NCBI GenBank assembly: GCA_948099385.1
Contig: CANUEZ040000207.1
Span: forward strand, 558,001-622,000
Reading direction: 5' to 3'
Source: Fasciola hepatica
Lineage: Eukaryota; Platyhelminthes; Trematoda; Plagiorchiida; Fasciolidae
DNA length: 64,000 nt
Below the pieces are notes generated by a model. It did no database searches, had not been told where the DNA came from, and saw only the letters and a program-made list of their open reading frames with translations. The stretch's first letter is position 1. Every line of letters starts with the position of its first letter. The position numbers and the translations under genes are program-made. Shown here in pieces: positions 22,110 to 32,390 of the stretch.

Positions 22110-23760
22110 GGTAGTGTGTTGCTGCCCTCGACCGGCTTCATCGAAAGCATCAAGACTGGAACCTCCGACTGCAGAGATGATAGAGTATGATATCATTCGA
22201 CACTACCCGATATCGGTAAAAGGCTCGTTGGGTGATCATAAGGGCTGCTGTTTTCACTGATCACCTAGGGTATTGTGTTCAGACATTGTTAGTAATGCGA
22301 AAAACAGTTCTTTGGCGCACGCTCAAACAAGTACGGAAAACTGAGCAAGCGCAAGCTGCACATGCAGTCGACACGGCCATGTGTGACTGTCCGGTTTCTA
22401 GAGAAATGTGACTGGATGAATGGTGCGGTCAGATGCCAGGTGCGTACATGTAACTTATCTTGTTGGCTTACAATCATGAGTCAGTAGGCAGTCAGTAACG
22501 GTATGTGTGTGTGGCTGTCTGACTGTATACGTGACTACTTGAACTGACACGAAATAGGGTCTATCAGAAGACATGCAGGTACAAACTTTTGGATTTATCA
22601 GCTCATAATGGGTCGACAGTCATATTTCAGAATCACTCTGTTCCGGAGAAACTAAAGAAATTGATATACAAAATATTCACTTCGCTAGTTGGAATATACT
22701 GAGAACTACAGGAAGGAGTGCGGGGTCGCATGCGTAATTTGGCAATAAAGATCAATAAGACAAATTGGAGTAAGCGTATAGAAAGACAAACTTTTGATAA
22801 TGTACGACTGATCTTAATGCGAAGCCGGATCAACGGATCTGTGATCCCTTGAGTTTCTATTCGACGGGCTCTTTTTCTACGGACGACCTGAGTGATCGGG
22901 CTCTGCTTGCAGCCCCTAACACACGCGCCCGTTAACAGTAATCAGAAGGGGGAAAACACAGTACGACAGTTGACAATGTATTGTCATGACATGAAGACGA
23001 ACTGTTGAAAAAAAGAATAACTTAGACCCGCTTTTCCAGTGGCATTTTCGCATCGTGGGGTCTGCTTGACTGAGCTTTTTTCTTTAGTCCACTAGGACCG
23101 ATTTTTTCAATGTTCACAACGTTGACTCAACAACATACGTGGTTGGAGGCGTGTTGATAAACTGACTCGGTTTGGCACCTTCACTCAGTTAGTAGCTTGC
23201 TTCCACGTTGGTTTTCGTGACACTCTGACGAAGGATGTGTATAACAACGATTATTTCCCATCCAATTTCTATTCACGAAATAGTGTCAGTATTCGGATGC
23301 TGTCGACATAATTGTGAAGATATCGTCCATCAGAACTGTAGTTTGACCATTCGCCAGGGCCTGGCCCAAGCATCATGAAGTCGCATCAATAGGGTATTGT
23401 TCATTGTCTCCTAGTGTTGACATTGTTCTTGATGGAGTCTGACGACAAACTTTTGATGCTCAGAAATATAACTGAGATGATTTGTGTATGGGTTATTTGA
23501 TCAAACCGTGAAGAAAACCCGTCAAGCGAGAGTCCCTCAAACCCGGTCTATCATGACCAACAGTTGTGATTTTCCACTGTCACCAACTGGAAGAATCCTT
23601 CGATTTGATTTCGTGGACTGAGCCTCATTTATTCAGCGCCGGTTTTGGACTGGAACCATCAGCCATTACAAGAGCTCAGTGCCCATCACTATCTTTGGGC
23701 TCGTGAAAAAGAAAGTGTGATCAGGGTGCGGGAAATTGCAAAATATATGCATGCTTTCTT
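22110..23760. other. CAP intron region, no other gene seen
   Basis: This lies between CAP exons 3 and 4. The frame at 22,289-22,477 (minus) has no known motif. A minus-strand frame near 23,190-23,290 with Cys residues (RCYTHPSSEC) was examined as a further exon but lacks a clear acceptor. Confidence 0.35.
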
Positions 23761-23762
23761 AC

Positions 23763-23882
23763 CTTCGTGTATTCTCCACACTCGTAACCCTTTTTGCATG
23801 AGTTCAGAGAGAAATCGTAGTTCTGATATTCGGAGGCCCATCCTTTCACTGAACTGGAGAATGAATGGAACAGAGCGGGTTT
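23763..23882 (-). CDS. CAP gene exon 3
   Basis: It has consensus borders: acceptor cactattcccacag and donor AAG then gtaaga. The 120 bases make 40 codons in phase 0 at both ends. It encodes SFSSSVKGWASEYQNYDF, the helix of CAP domains with the conserved Trp and Glu before the aromatic stretch. It ends CKKGYECGEYTK, the start of CAP signature 1 (C..GHYTQ), with the usual metal-site His replaced by Glu and Gln by Lys. No stops. It follows exon 2 without a phase change. Confidence 0.8.
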
Positions 23883-24022
23883 CTGTGGGAATAGTGTGTT
23901 AATGCAGTTCTGGCTAGGCACAAAATGAAAAAACCCTGGCTCATTTACCATGTACCGTTTATTCAGTGAAGGAATGACAAATGTGTTTGGACTCACAAAT
24001 CCCATGTGAATCTTATGCCAAC

Positions 24023-24136
24023 ATTTTGACCCATTGTTTGATAATTTTTAGTATTCTGAACTTTGATTTTATTGAAATCCATGTTACAGTTGTCCACCCA
24101 AGACTGGGCCTTAGCAGCCAATTCAAAATCACATAT
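24023..24136 (-). CDS. CAP gene exon 2
   Basis: After an acceptor (catactttcag in effect; the AG lies at 24,137-24,138), 38 codons in phase 0 encode ICDFELAAKAQSWVDNC, the classic CAP L.WD.ELA..AQ.WA..C block with the first Trp replaced by Cys. They end TMGQN, the GEN/GQN element. The donor is a weak gttggc. It joins in phase to exon 1 (ending MPHL) and exon 3. Length and boundaries fit a CAP exon well. Confidence 0.8.
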
Positions 24137-24889
24137 CTGAAAGTAGAATGATTTCTGTTGTTACTAACTACGGATGTTACGGTAGCATTACTGAACATTA
24201 CAACTGTATTTCAAAACGAGCGTTCTCTTTTTTCTGTACCAGTCGTCAATGTCTATTCAGTGTGACAGTGCATGTCTGACTTTATCTTGTCTGTTTTCCA
24301 AAATGATGTATCTGATTTGTCCGACCCGTTGGCTGAGCATTATGTGAGTGATAACTCCTTTAAATGGGAGGACATTTCCTCTTCGTTTCTCATAGTTAGT
24401 CGATCTGCATCATTGCTAGAAAATGGTTGAGGCCTAAATGAGCACAGAAACGACTTGATCATGTTGAAGCCTGTGAGGTATTTGTACGTCACTCTCACTC
24501 AGAACATCACATGATCGGAATAAACCAGATCTGCTTTTGATGTATTGACAACACAATCCTCTCAGTTCTGGCAAGTGTCCTGTCATGTTTCGTGCGTTGA
24601 TTTGCTGTCATTTACCCCCGTTTACTTAGAAAAGACTTTGGACTCAGCATTCCCTACCTGCGCAAGTGAATACCTCAAGTGTAAATGGTCCACTTCTTTC
24701 TAGTGTAACTCTTAAGCACATTTAATTGGTTTCCTGGTAGTTTGTTATGAAACCCTATGTATCTATTCCACTCTGAACCAAGTTAATGGATTTTTTCATC
24801 TCTACCTGCTCCTGCTATTTGTAAATGTGTTCTTTGATCTGAGAGGGCAAGGATAAGGGGGAGAGGGTTCATGTATTTGGCAAATGATT

Positions 24890-25000
24890 CATCAGTTTGA
24901 ATTCACCCTCAACTGATCACTGGAAACTCGCGGGAGCAGATGGTTCATTCTTGTCAGGAATCATCACCGGTACACATCCTCCGAGTCCCTAATGAGATTC
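24890..25000 (-). repeat. Decayed hammerhead SINE (minus) in CAP intron 1
   Basis: The reverse complement aligns with the SINE at 57,395-57,480. A damaged ribozyme core (tgatgattcctgacaagaat then gaacc), gtgtacc before it, and a tail like ccagtgatcagttgagggtg are visible. It forms an inverted pair with the fragment at 25,195-25,285. Confidence 0.6.
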
Positions 25001-25194
25001 AGAAGAGTATTTTAGCATCAACACTGAATGAGAAATTGCCCTCCCATCATGGGCTTTGAACAGTAACAATCGACCATTCACACTTGGGTTGACTCCTATG
25101 ATCAATGCCTTCCCCGCATGATCCCAAGTGAAATAAGTATTTCTGGCAGAGATTGTCTGCTTATTCATCATGAGTAATAATGGTGACTCCTAAT

Positions 25195-25285
25195 CAAGAG
25201 GAAACAGAAATGAGGATACGGTGTTTCGATGATCTTTAATGGTGAACTGAGCGTTGATATTCCTTGGTGAATCATTTCACAAGTG
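25195..25285 (+). repeat. Decayed hammerhead SINE tail (plus) in CAP intron 1
   Basis: The stretch ggaaacagaaatgagg, tacggtgtttc, then ctttaatggtgaactgagcg and ggtgaatcat matches the 3' half of the 57,425-57,500 SINE (gaaacgg, tacggtgcttcc, tttcaatggtgagttgaacg, gatgaatcat). The ribozyme's first half is weak (tggtgactcc). About 200 bases separate it from its inverted partner, an arrangement like that at 56.8-57.5 kb. Confidence 0.6.
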
Positions 25286-25900
25286 TACTCCTATGTTAGA
25301 AAAACCTATCCAATTTCGAATTCAAGGGAAAACACTAATCGCACCACATTTAAAACACAGATGAGTGATTAGATTGGTACTTGGATGTCGTCCCCAGTTT
25401 CAGTTGCATTACCAGTTCTACTAGCTGAAGTGACTGATCCAAATTGTAGTTATTCACGGGTACTGACTCATTGCAAATGGTAATGTCATCCGCCTGTTTG
25501 ACGTGCGTACCCATTCACGGATCCTAGTCACATTCTGATACTGAGTTCACTCTAACATTTGAGTGATTAGGTAAACCAGGCAATCGGGAGGGCCGGAACA
25601 ACTCAAAAGAGATGCAAATTTATATTTTCCGTTGATCATAAAAGCAACAAATAGAATGCATACCTTGGTAGCGAGCAAAAGAATCGACCATGTTTTAAAA
25701 TTTACAAATAAGTAGGGTCACAACCGAAACTACCACTGTGTGTATAGATAACACACATAAAAGTATAAGATGAAAAGAGAATGCTTGGAAATGAAGCTAA
25801 ATTTGTGAAATATATTCATCATAACTAATTACAAAACGGGACGATAGAATAGTCAATTGTGGTTCATGGGACTTAGTATTCTGACAGAAATTCAACTCAC

Positions 25901-26082
25901 CAAATGTGGCATCATCTTGGCTTTCGGTTGTCCTTCAAGTTGACAGTTCAGAACTCTTTTCCCCAACTCGTTGTGCCAAGTCAACATGCCCTGGTTCAAT
26001 TCGTCTAGTGTCAGTTCTTCCCCGGATTTGATTCTCGTAGATTAAAGAGAAGACAAACTAAAGCAAACGCCCAAACGTCCAT
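25901..26082 (-). pseudogene. CAP gene first exon, central copy, with frameshift
   Basis: The ATG at 26,082 opens a 16-codon signal-peptide-like stretch (MDVWAFALVCLLFNLR). Two bases later, in another frame, 44 codons run to the donor (TTG then gtgagt): LTLDELNQGMLTWHNELGKR, then QLEGQPKAKMMPHL, the CAP N-terminal helix and proline-containing loop. The left-arm exon has 180 bases against 182 here, which fits an indel of minus one or plus two. The stretch after the shift is free of stops. A different upstream exon could rescue it, but I found none in phase. Confidence 0.7.
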
Positions 26083-26156
26083 GGTTCATATGAAGCACAG
26101 TATTGTTAAACGCGAGTGTGTCTGAGACCCTCAAAATCACACTGATGGAAATGAGT

Positions 26157-26256
26157 ATATATATATATATATACATATAATATAAACATATATATAGATA
26201 TATATATTATATACATATGTATATATATATATATACATATATGTATACACATACAA
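26157..26256. repeat. (AT/ATAC)n microsatellite
   Basis: Alternating at and atatac units, upstream of the CAP start. The Ile/Tyr-rich minus-strand frame across it is an artefact of the repeat. Confidence 0.9.
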
Positions 26257-26329
26257 ATGACGTATACCTGCATCCCTTTTATGAATACCATCACCAGCAC
26301 CACTAATACCAACGCCACGATCATCATCC

Positions 26330-26560
26330 TAAACACAGTCGATTTTCTTCCAATGTGAGCTACCTGAAACTGTTGAGTACTAGTTGGGATGGATGTTTAC
26401 TCAATCTGAGCAACACAATCAATTACTGAATGCACTCCCACTCACACAATTCATCTCGTATGTTCATCGATGAACATTCCATTTTAGGGTCAATAATTCT
26501 ATTGGGGACCGAGTCCCACATTACTAAAAACATTCAATCAGAGTGTTCATCAGAAGCACA
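26330..26560 (-). promoter_or_regulatory. Conserved block upstream of the CAP gene (central copy)
   Basis: The plus strand shares with the reverse complement of 49,400-49,660 the phrases gttgagtact(a/g)gttgg, atctgagcaaca, cattcccactcac or cactcccactcac, and gtcaataatt against gacaataatt. Part of it also matches 2,195-2,235. In all three places it lies upstream of the CAP first exon. A promoter or 5' UTR role is inferred from position. Confidence 0.45.
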
Positions 26561-26889
26561 CAACTGTATTGCTCACTGATGCAATGAATTTTCTGCAGAT
26601 CCAAAATTCGCGTGATTTACGGATCTTGTGATTTTCATCATACTTTTGTTATAATTTTGATAGCTTTGTTACTACTTCTTGTGAAAAACACCATTTAAAG
26701 GCGCCGTAACCACTGAATCCGTATGAAGTTGAAACTGTAACTTTCCTGGCCCACAAAATGACCTACATTCAGGTAGTAGAAAGAATATGTTGAAAATTCT
26801 CTCAGGTGGTCCAATGTTTTGTTGGCTACTCCAAGCTGCATTCCATGGTTGAGCCAATAGGACAGGCCAGCATAGGCTTGTACTTTGGA

Positions 26890-27060
26890 TGTGACTGTGA
26901 AACACTACCTGGTGTCAAAGACCCGTTCACATTTTTTCATGTCTAAAATGTATTATCTTCTAATTCATGTAATATCTTCCTAATTCTGTGCATTTGGGTT
27001 CCACTCACGTGCCAAATTTTCTAACTGAAAGCAGCTAACCAGTTTTGGCAGTCTATTATG
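26890..27060 (+). repeat. Segment with a diverged partner at 31,150-31,310
   Basis: Both contain ctggtgtcaaa followed by ttcacattt, and later (g/a)ttccactcacgtgccaaatttt against attccatccaagtgtcaaactt, then tctaa(c/g)tgaa and ggcagt. It ends just before the unit-X copy. The nature of the repeat is unknown. Confidence 0.45.
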
Positions 27061-27149
27061 CGTTGTTATATTTTGTTAACTCTACCATTTTGAAGAGAAT
27101 GTTAATATTTCAAACTCCTCTTAGTATGGTCTAGTGCATTCTAGTCAAA

Positions 27150-27390
27150 TCAAATAATTACTTGTGCGGTCCCTTCTAGGGCAATGAAACTCCGGAAGTT
27201 GGTACGAAACAGCATGAAATATTTTCTGAATATACACTTGTATACCCTAGATAATTTACTTCTTATAACTTTGAAACCACAAATGGGACAATATATTTGG
27301 AAAAACATTTGCCAACTATTCTTTCTGCTTGCCGATGCGTTTGCTATACAACAATTTATAACAGTTCAGGTAGGTGGTAGCGATCAATGA
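27150..27390 (+). other. Unit X, central copy with short open frame
   Basis: The open frame encodes RKLVRNSMKYFLNIH, then LKPQMGQ and CQLFFLLADAFAIQQF. It matches the right-arm frame at 47,370-47,480 (RKLIQKRIKYLLNMH, then LQPQIEQ). The upstream non-coding phrase acttgtgcggtcccttctag matches acttgtgcagtcctgaatag of the right arm. The frame has basic and hydrophobic parts but no recognised domain. Relative to the CAP gene its orientation is opposite to that in the arms. Confidence 0.4.
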
Positions 27391-28382
27391 AAGCCTACCC
27401 AATGAAAAATTGACAAGATGTGGTGGGAATGGAAAACGGGCCGTGATAACCGTTTGACTACCGCCGACCACTCAGGAGCAGAATTACCCTCCCACATGTT
27501 TATTCCAGCCAAGATTGTCCACTCTTCATGCTGCTGAAAGAATAACAAGTACGTATGGACAGGGGGACATAGTTTGCGTTTGAGCTATTCTCAGTAAAGG
27601 AATGGTTATCCAGTACCTAATTTATCAAATTTATATAACAGTGTTTGAGCTGTGTAATGACATTTAAGGGGGCGCGATAACTACCTGACGGATTGGGCGA
27701 GCAAATCAAAGCGAATTAGAGAGAAAAACAGTACGTCAGTGACACAGTATGCAAAATACTCGAAACGGAAGGTTTTGATATCAACAGTATGGTATTGTGT
27801 GTGGATGACAGGAAGAAATTTCTCCGGGAGCACACGACTAGTTTCGCGGATGTTGCCGCTTATCAGGTGTGCGTATCCCCTACTTTCTAGCCCAATTATC
27901 TTTACGCTTGAGCATTGAGCGATTCTAAAAATGGACTTCACCCATGCAGGCTTTATTCGGTTCAGATGAGATTACAGCTGTAAAACGGAAATTTGTCTGA
28001 ATGGTTCCTACTGTGTCCGGAATAATCAGTCCCGCCTACTGCACGGAAAATCGATCGACATCATCTTTGTGCTTGTTTATGTGTAGTCATGCCATGTTTG
28101 TTGACCCACTGATCCCACTTTGTATCGACTAACCATGTTTGGCCTAAGGTAAGTGCGTGCTAGTACATGCATTTCACTGACATTACTTTGATAACTTCCA
28201 CGTGCCTGCTGTTTGCTCGCAAGCTACGGCCGCGTAGTACAAATAAATATATTGCCACCATCAAGTGGTCTACTAATAATTACGAACACAAAAGCCCCCT
28301 TTTTGAGCTTACTACTCATTACCTAGCTAATATCTTGTTAACCACGCTGCATTCACGTGGCTGATGATCAGTGAGAACAAGG

Positions 28383-28574
28383 TCAGGAATCCTTGAAAAC
28401 AACTGCTTGCCCTTCAGCCATTTTGGTCATTAAGTAATACTCATTGAAGTTGGAGAAGACTTTAGATAGTCCAAGTTGAAAGATAGAATTCTTCGACTCA
28501 GAGTGATCTATGAGTAATTGGCTAAACTGTTCCCTGTGTGTTGTGTGAAACTTTTTCATGTTAAGAAGATGCAT
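28383..28574 (-). other. Unrecognised 63-codon open frame
   Basis: A true ATG starts a minus-strand frame (MHLLNMKKFH, then REQFSQLLIDHSESK, then YYLMTKMAEGQAVV) with protein-like composition and a stop. No domain or conserved partner in the window is known. It may be an exon or chance. Confidence 0.2.
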
Positions 28575-28925
28575 ATTCCTGATGATTACCGCGCCTCGTG
28601 ATCACACAGAAATGATGCATACACATTGTGCCTGAACACCTAGGTACGGTGACAAACATGAACATTCAATTTAGAATTGTTGTCATACACGCTCATCAGT
28701 CGTGTACGTACGTATGAAATCAAACAAACAACTGAAATTGTGAAGAGAATTAGGTGACTGAAGTGATATCCATGGGACTTAGGTATTAGAAGGTAGAAAG
28801 GAATTATCCCAGAAATGTTTGTCTTCTGAATTGACTGTTCAAATATATGGATGTTCCGCAGTGTCACTTGTTTATTTGGTTTACGCGAAAACAGCTGACA
28901 GGTCGGGTGATTCCGTCCAATTTTA

Positions 28926-29339
28926 ATGGCTAATAAATATGCACTTTGTACGATGGTTCCAGTTACTATTCATGAGCTCAGTACTCAAATGAAAAACAAA
29001 AAGACTGACATATGGAATTGGCAAGGAAGGAATCAGGGTAAATGGCATCAATTCATAAACGTTTGTTGTGTGAATGCAAGAGGGCCGTTGGGTGCAACAT
29101 TCATCTCTACCTGTAAGTGGTTGTATCCAGGAGAGCTAGGCAGATCTTTAGGACCCAACCCAATCTGCCTAGCATACCTAGTTGTGATAAGTGTTTTTGT
29201 TTGTGTTTCCAGGGAATATTCTACTTATCCTGTTCTGGAAAGCCTAACATGGCTTAAAATTACCATTCGCCGCAGCAAACATTGTTGGCAGAGTCCTTCC
29301 CTGAATAAATGTGAAACATATCTGAATTTTATTGTTTGA
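28926..29339 (+). other. Unrecognised 137-codon open frame
   Basis: A true ATG opens a plus-strand frame that includes a hydrophobic stretch (ICLAYLVVISVFVCVS). No domain, partner copy or splice evidence was recognised, so coding status is uncertain. A further 75-codon frame follows at 29,349-29,576. Confidence 0.2.
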
Positions 29340-29579
29340 CGAGAGAATTTGATTCATTTGGCCAAAGCTTGGAGCCTAATCTCAGCATTGTTGTTTAAGC
29401 TTATCCACCAGGTGGTAAAGTGGTTCAGAAGGAATCAATATCTAGACAATATCAGTCTTCTTGTTTCCCATACCCACACAGAGCGGCCACTTTTCAGAGT
29501 TTCACAGGAGAATTATCTGTGCAGCGTCCACTCGTGGAAGTCTGAGATCTGCAAATGCCTAACAAATCTCCAGTAGACC

Positions 29580-32150
29580 CAGGTAGATTTCATATGATAA
29601 CCGACATCACTGAAATGTTACTGTCCACATAATTTTGAATCCAGGTGAAGCTGTTAATATCGCTTTTTCATCTTCCTTATTTTTAAGCGAGTCTCAAGTA
29701 TTGGTTGATCCGACCAGCTGTAACGTTCTCCTAATAGGGACACTTGATGGGTTTGACAGTGATCACTCGTTACCTGCCCACGAAATCTCCCATAACCAGT
29801 CATGAATCCAATTCGCAATAATGATTTCCATCACAAATGACCCGATCTATTACAGATGAGTAAAACCAGATTCTCAGGAGCCCATGGATGGAGAGTTTTG
29901 CCCACCGACTACTACACATGATGTTTGGTAACTGTGACATGTAAGATAAGTCAGATTTATGGTCTTACCGATCAATGGTTCGTTTTCCTAGAGCACAACT
30001 TGACTACTGGCCCATCAGTCCGTCTTGCGCGGAAACACATTGGGATTTAAAAAGGATCCACTTGAGGACAACATTTGGTTCAACTTTCAAGAGTTTCAAC
30101 AAAAATCCGACTAAGCAATCCCCAGAAAGTGGTGCAAAATGACATTTCAGTGAACAACACGACCGACGTGGAGGTCTCGAGATATTTTTCTGTCTTAAGG
30201 ACCAGGTTTAACTGCCGCAAACTGCTCTGGAAATAGCCATTTCTTCATCCCATACCTGTAACTCACCGTCCGTTGATCCAAATACCCACACAAAGCGTTT
30301 CATTCGGATTCCAAAAGAATCGGGGCAATTGGTGTGCCACAAAAAGAAAGTATGGAAAAACAAACCAGAAGGTCGCAGGCATTTCGCCCAAATAAAATCA
30401 AAATATGCTTATGGCACAAAGATTGCGCTTTGTGTTGCATGAACGAGATGAAGAATCGTTTAAACAGCTGTTCATATCATTTTGAGTTGACTAGCACTTT
30501 TGGTACAGTTGTGTCTATCTTAGGACAAAATATGTTTCATGAAATGTTTTACGTTGACAACTGTCACTGTCGATATCAAGTCAGGTCAAGTCAAGGATGG
30601 ACTTCATTCGTCCAAGGTGAGCAAACCTTCCGCGGATTATGTCACTTTGCAGTTGTCTAGATGACCACCTTGATGTTTATCTGATCGTCTGTCTATCAGT
30701 CACACAGAAGGCCCAGTAGTACAGGTTATAATTGTCCTTTATCGGAATAAAGAATTAGGTAGAAAGAATATTTTGTAAATATGTATGCATCAATCATATA
30801 TATATATATATACATATATATATACATATATATACATATATGTACTCGGTAATATCAATGTGATTTGGATGTTCCTAAGCACATCCGTTCAACTGGACTG
30901 CACTTTATACAAACCATTGCAGTTTGAGTTTTGGGCTTAGATAATCAGAACGTCTCAACTGAAAACTGCACACTCCCCCCCTGGATCACAGGATATTTTT
31001 TTGTTCCGTGCAGAGAATCATCATGATCGCAATTATACCGAGCTTCGAACAAGATTCATGATGTTGGAAGAACTATAATCCTGTCGGTAGCTGTTTGTTC
31101 CGTGATATTACATCGTGCCACAGTGGATATTATTTACCCCACACTCACACTTCCGATCTGCCGGCGAAGCATTGTCTGGTGTCAAAACATCTTTCACATT
31201 TCCTGTGAACTTCGCAATGTATCATATTGTCATTTTGATTCCATCCAAGTGTCAAACTTTCTAAGTGAACCCAACAAGCCAATCGGGGCAGTCAGTTTTG
31301 TGTTCTTTGTCCGCTCCAATCCGTCTCCGAAGAGGACAAAGGTTGGGTTGAAAATAAGTTTTGATATAGTTTTTATTTCAAATCAACTACCTACCGGTGG
31401 ATAGTGGCAAGAGATAAACTGCCAACGGCCATCCAGAAGGTGACATGGCATGAAAGCCGTTTCTAAATTGCGTGCTTCTAGTCGTGTTGAACTAATGGTT
31501 CAATATCATGTTTTACAACAAGGTGCTTAATCTGAGACAGCCTTTTTCTCGCCCGGTTTTTTACTGCTTTCAAATCAAGTCAATTGAATTCAGTAATTGA
31601 TTGGTGGATTTTCAGATTTTTACATCACTTCTACAGATTAAAAAAAAGCTTTTCGCGCACCATTTCAACAGAAGAAAAAGAGAATCAGAACGGGTTAAAG
31701 GTCGATAGCCAAATTGTTTTGTATTTCTGAGGGGGCCTGCTTGAGAGGTAGACGAGCGAGGTATGGCAAAACGGAATTGCGACAATTGGAGGTGTGTGTA
31801 AACAACAGTTGAAACTTTGAGTGTGTGGAGGATGTAGATTTAGCCTTTGCAAGTTCACTTTTCACGAGATGATGAAATTCAGAGATAATTTTGGAAATAA
31901 AACTATCACAAGCACAATAGTATTTATTCATGATGCTGTTAACAATTATAGCCATACATATGCACTAAATCTAGAGATGTGTTTTATGGACCTATGATCC
32001 ATGGAAAGCCCATTTTCAGCGAAGCATGTTCAAAAATGTGGGTATGTTGGCCCCATCCTGTGAAAAAAAACCTAATTTAGTGGGAGGTATTCGCTTGGAG
32101 TTAACTGGTTAGGTACTGTTTCTCCATTTGAAACTGTCGGGCATTTCTGA
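29580..32150. other. No recognised gene; AT microsatellite at 30,797-30,842
   Basis: Short frames at 30,334-30,660 and 31,102-31,404 (plus) lack recognised motifs. An alternating at/atac run lies at 30,797-30,842. The 31,150-31,310 part resembles 26,890-27,060. Confidence 0.4.
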
Positions 32151-32159
32151 ACAAGCTCA

Positions 32160-32390
32160 ACTTGGTGTTTCGGATCAGCCCGGACGGCAGCGGGGTGGCT
32201 CCGAGGCAATAAACACGCCTTGGAGATGAAAGGGCTTGGGTTCAATCCCTGGGCATGGCGAAGGATATGCGCCACTGATGAGCTCTAACAAAAGCGAAAA
32301 TGGAGTCTGGTGCCCCCAGTGCAGGTCGGTCATACGTGAAATGTACGGACTCCTCAGCCCCCAAGAACCTGGAGTATTTCCCACCTGTCG
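32160..32390 (+). repeat. tRNA-derived SINE, second type, with hammerhead core
   Basis: The head shows an A-box-like ggtggctccgaggcaataaa and a B-box gggttcaatccc about 35 bases on. It is followed at once by a hammerhead core (32,269-32,313) and a body with gtgcccccagtgcaggtcgg and the end cctggagtatttccc. The body differs from the 57 kb type. The tRNA part is degenerate and has no anticodon arm that I can defend, so this is a SINE and not a tRNA gene. Confidence 0.75.
32269..32313 (+). ncRNA. Hammerhead ribozyme core in a SINE
   Basis: Stem I is gcgcca (32,269-32,274) with tggtgc (32,308-32,313), six pairs with one G-U. The invariant ctgatga follows (32,275-32,281). Stem II is gct with agc, then the invariant gaaa (32,296-32,299), a very short stem III region with one mismatch, and a gtc cleavage triplet (32,305-32,307). 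A minimal stem III is usual for SINE-borne flatworm hammerheads. Self-cleavage is an inference. Confidence 0.75.

Larger units (their letters stand above)
20413..26082 (-). pseudogene. CAP-superfamily (venom-allergen-like) gene, probably broken
   Basis: Five exon candidates lie in order on the minus strand: exon 1 (26,082-25,901), exon 2 (24,136-24,023), exon 3 (23,882-23,763), a degenerate exon 4 (near 22,001-21,851) and exon 5 (20,749-20,413). Together they cover a secreted CAP protein from signal peptide to the post-CAP region. Exons 2 and 3 are clean, in phase 0, and carry the CAP motifs. Exon 1 has a frameshift after the signal peptide and exon 4 is split over two frames, so the locus looks inactive, unless the correct start and exon 4 lie elsewhere. 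Exon 1 matches the first exons in both inverted arms. CAP proteins have diverse roles in lipid binding and host interaction; no specific role can be read here. Confidence 0.7.

Noticed and set aside
26268..26327. Minus-strand ATG with a hydrophobic stretch (MMIVALVLVVLVMV) and a gtatac donor, as a CAP signal exon
   Set aside because: The true first exon, with its own signal peptide, is at 26,082, as in the left arm. The phase does not fit the next exon, and the homologous place in the arms is upstream non-coding sequence.
30334..30660. Possible CAP exon on the plus strand (SCSYHFELTSTFG then GQNM)
   Set aside because: It has a GQN-like element but no splice donor there, no other CAP motif nearby, and lies on the opposite strand to the CAP gene.
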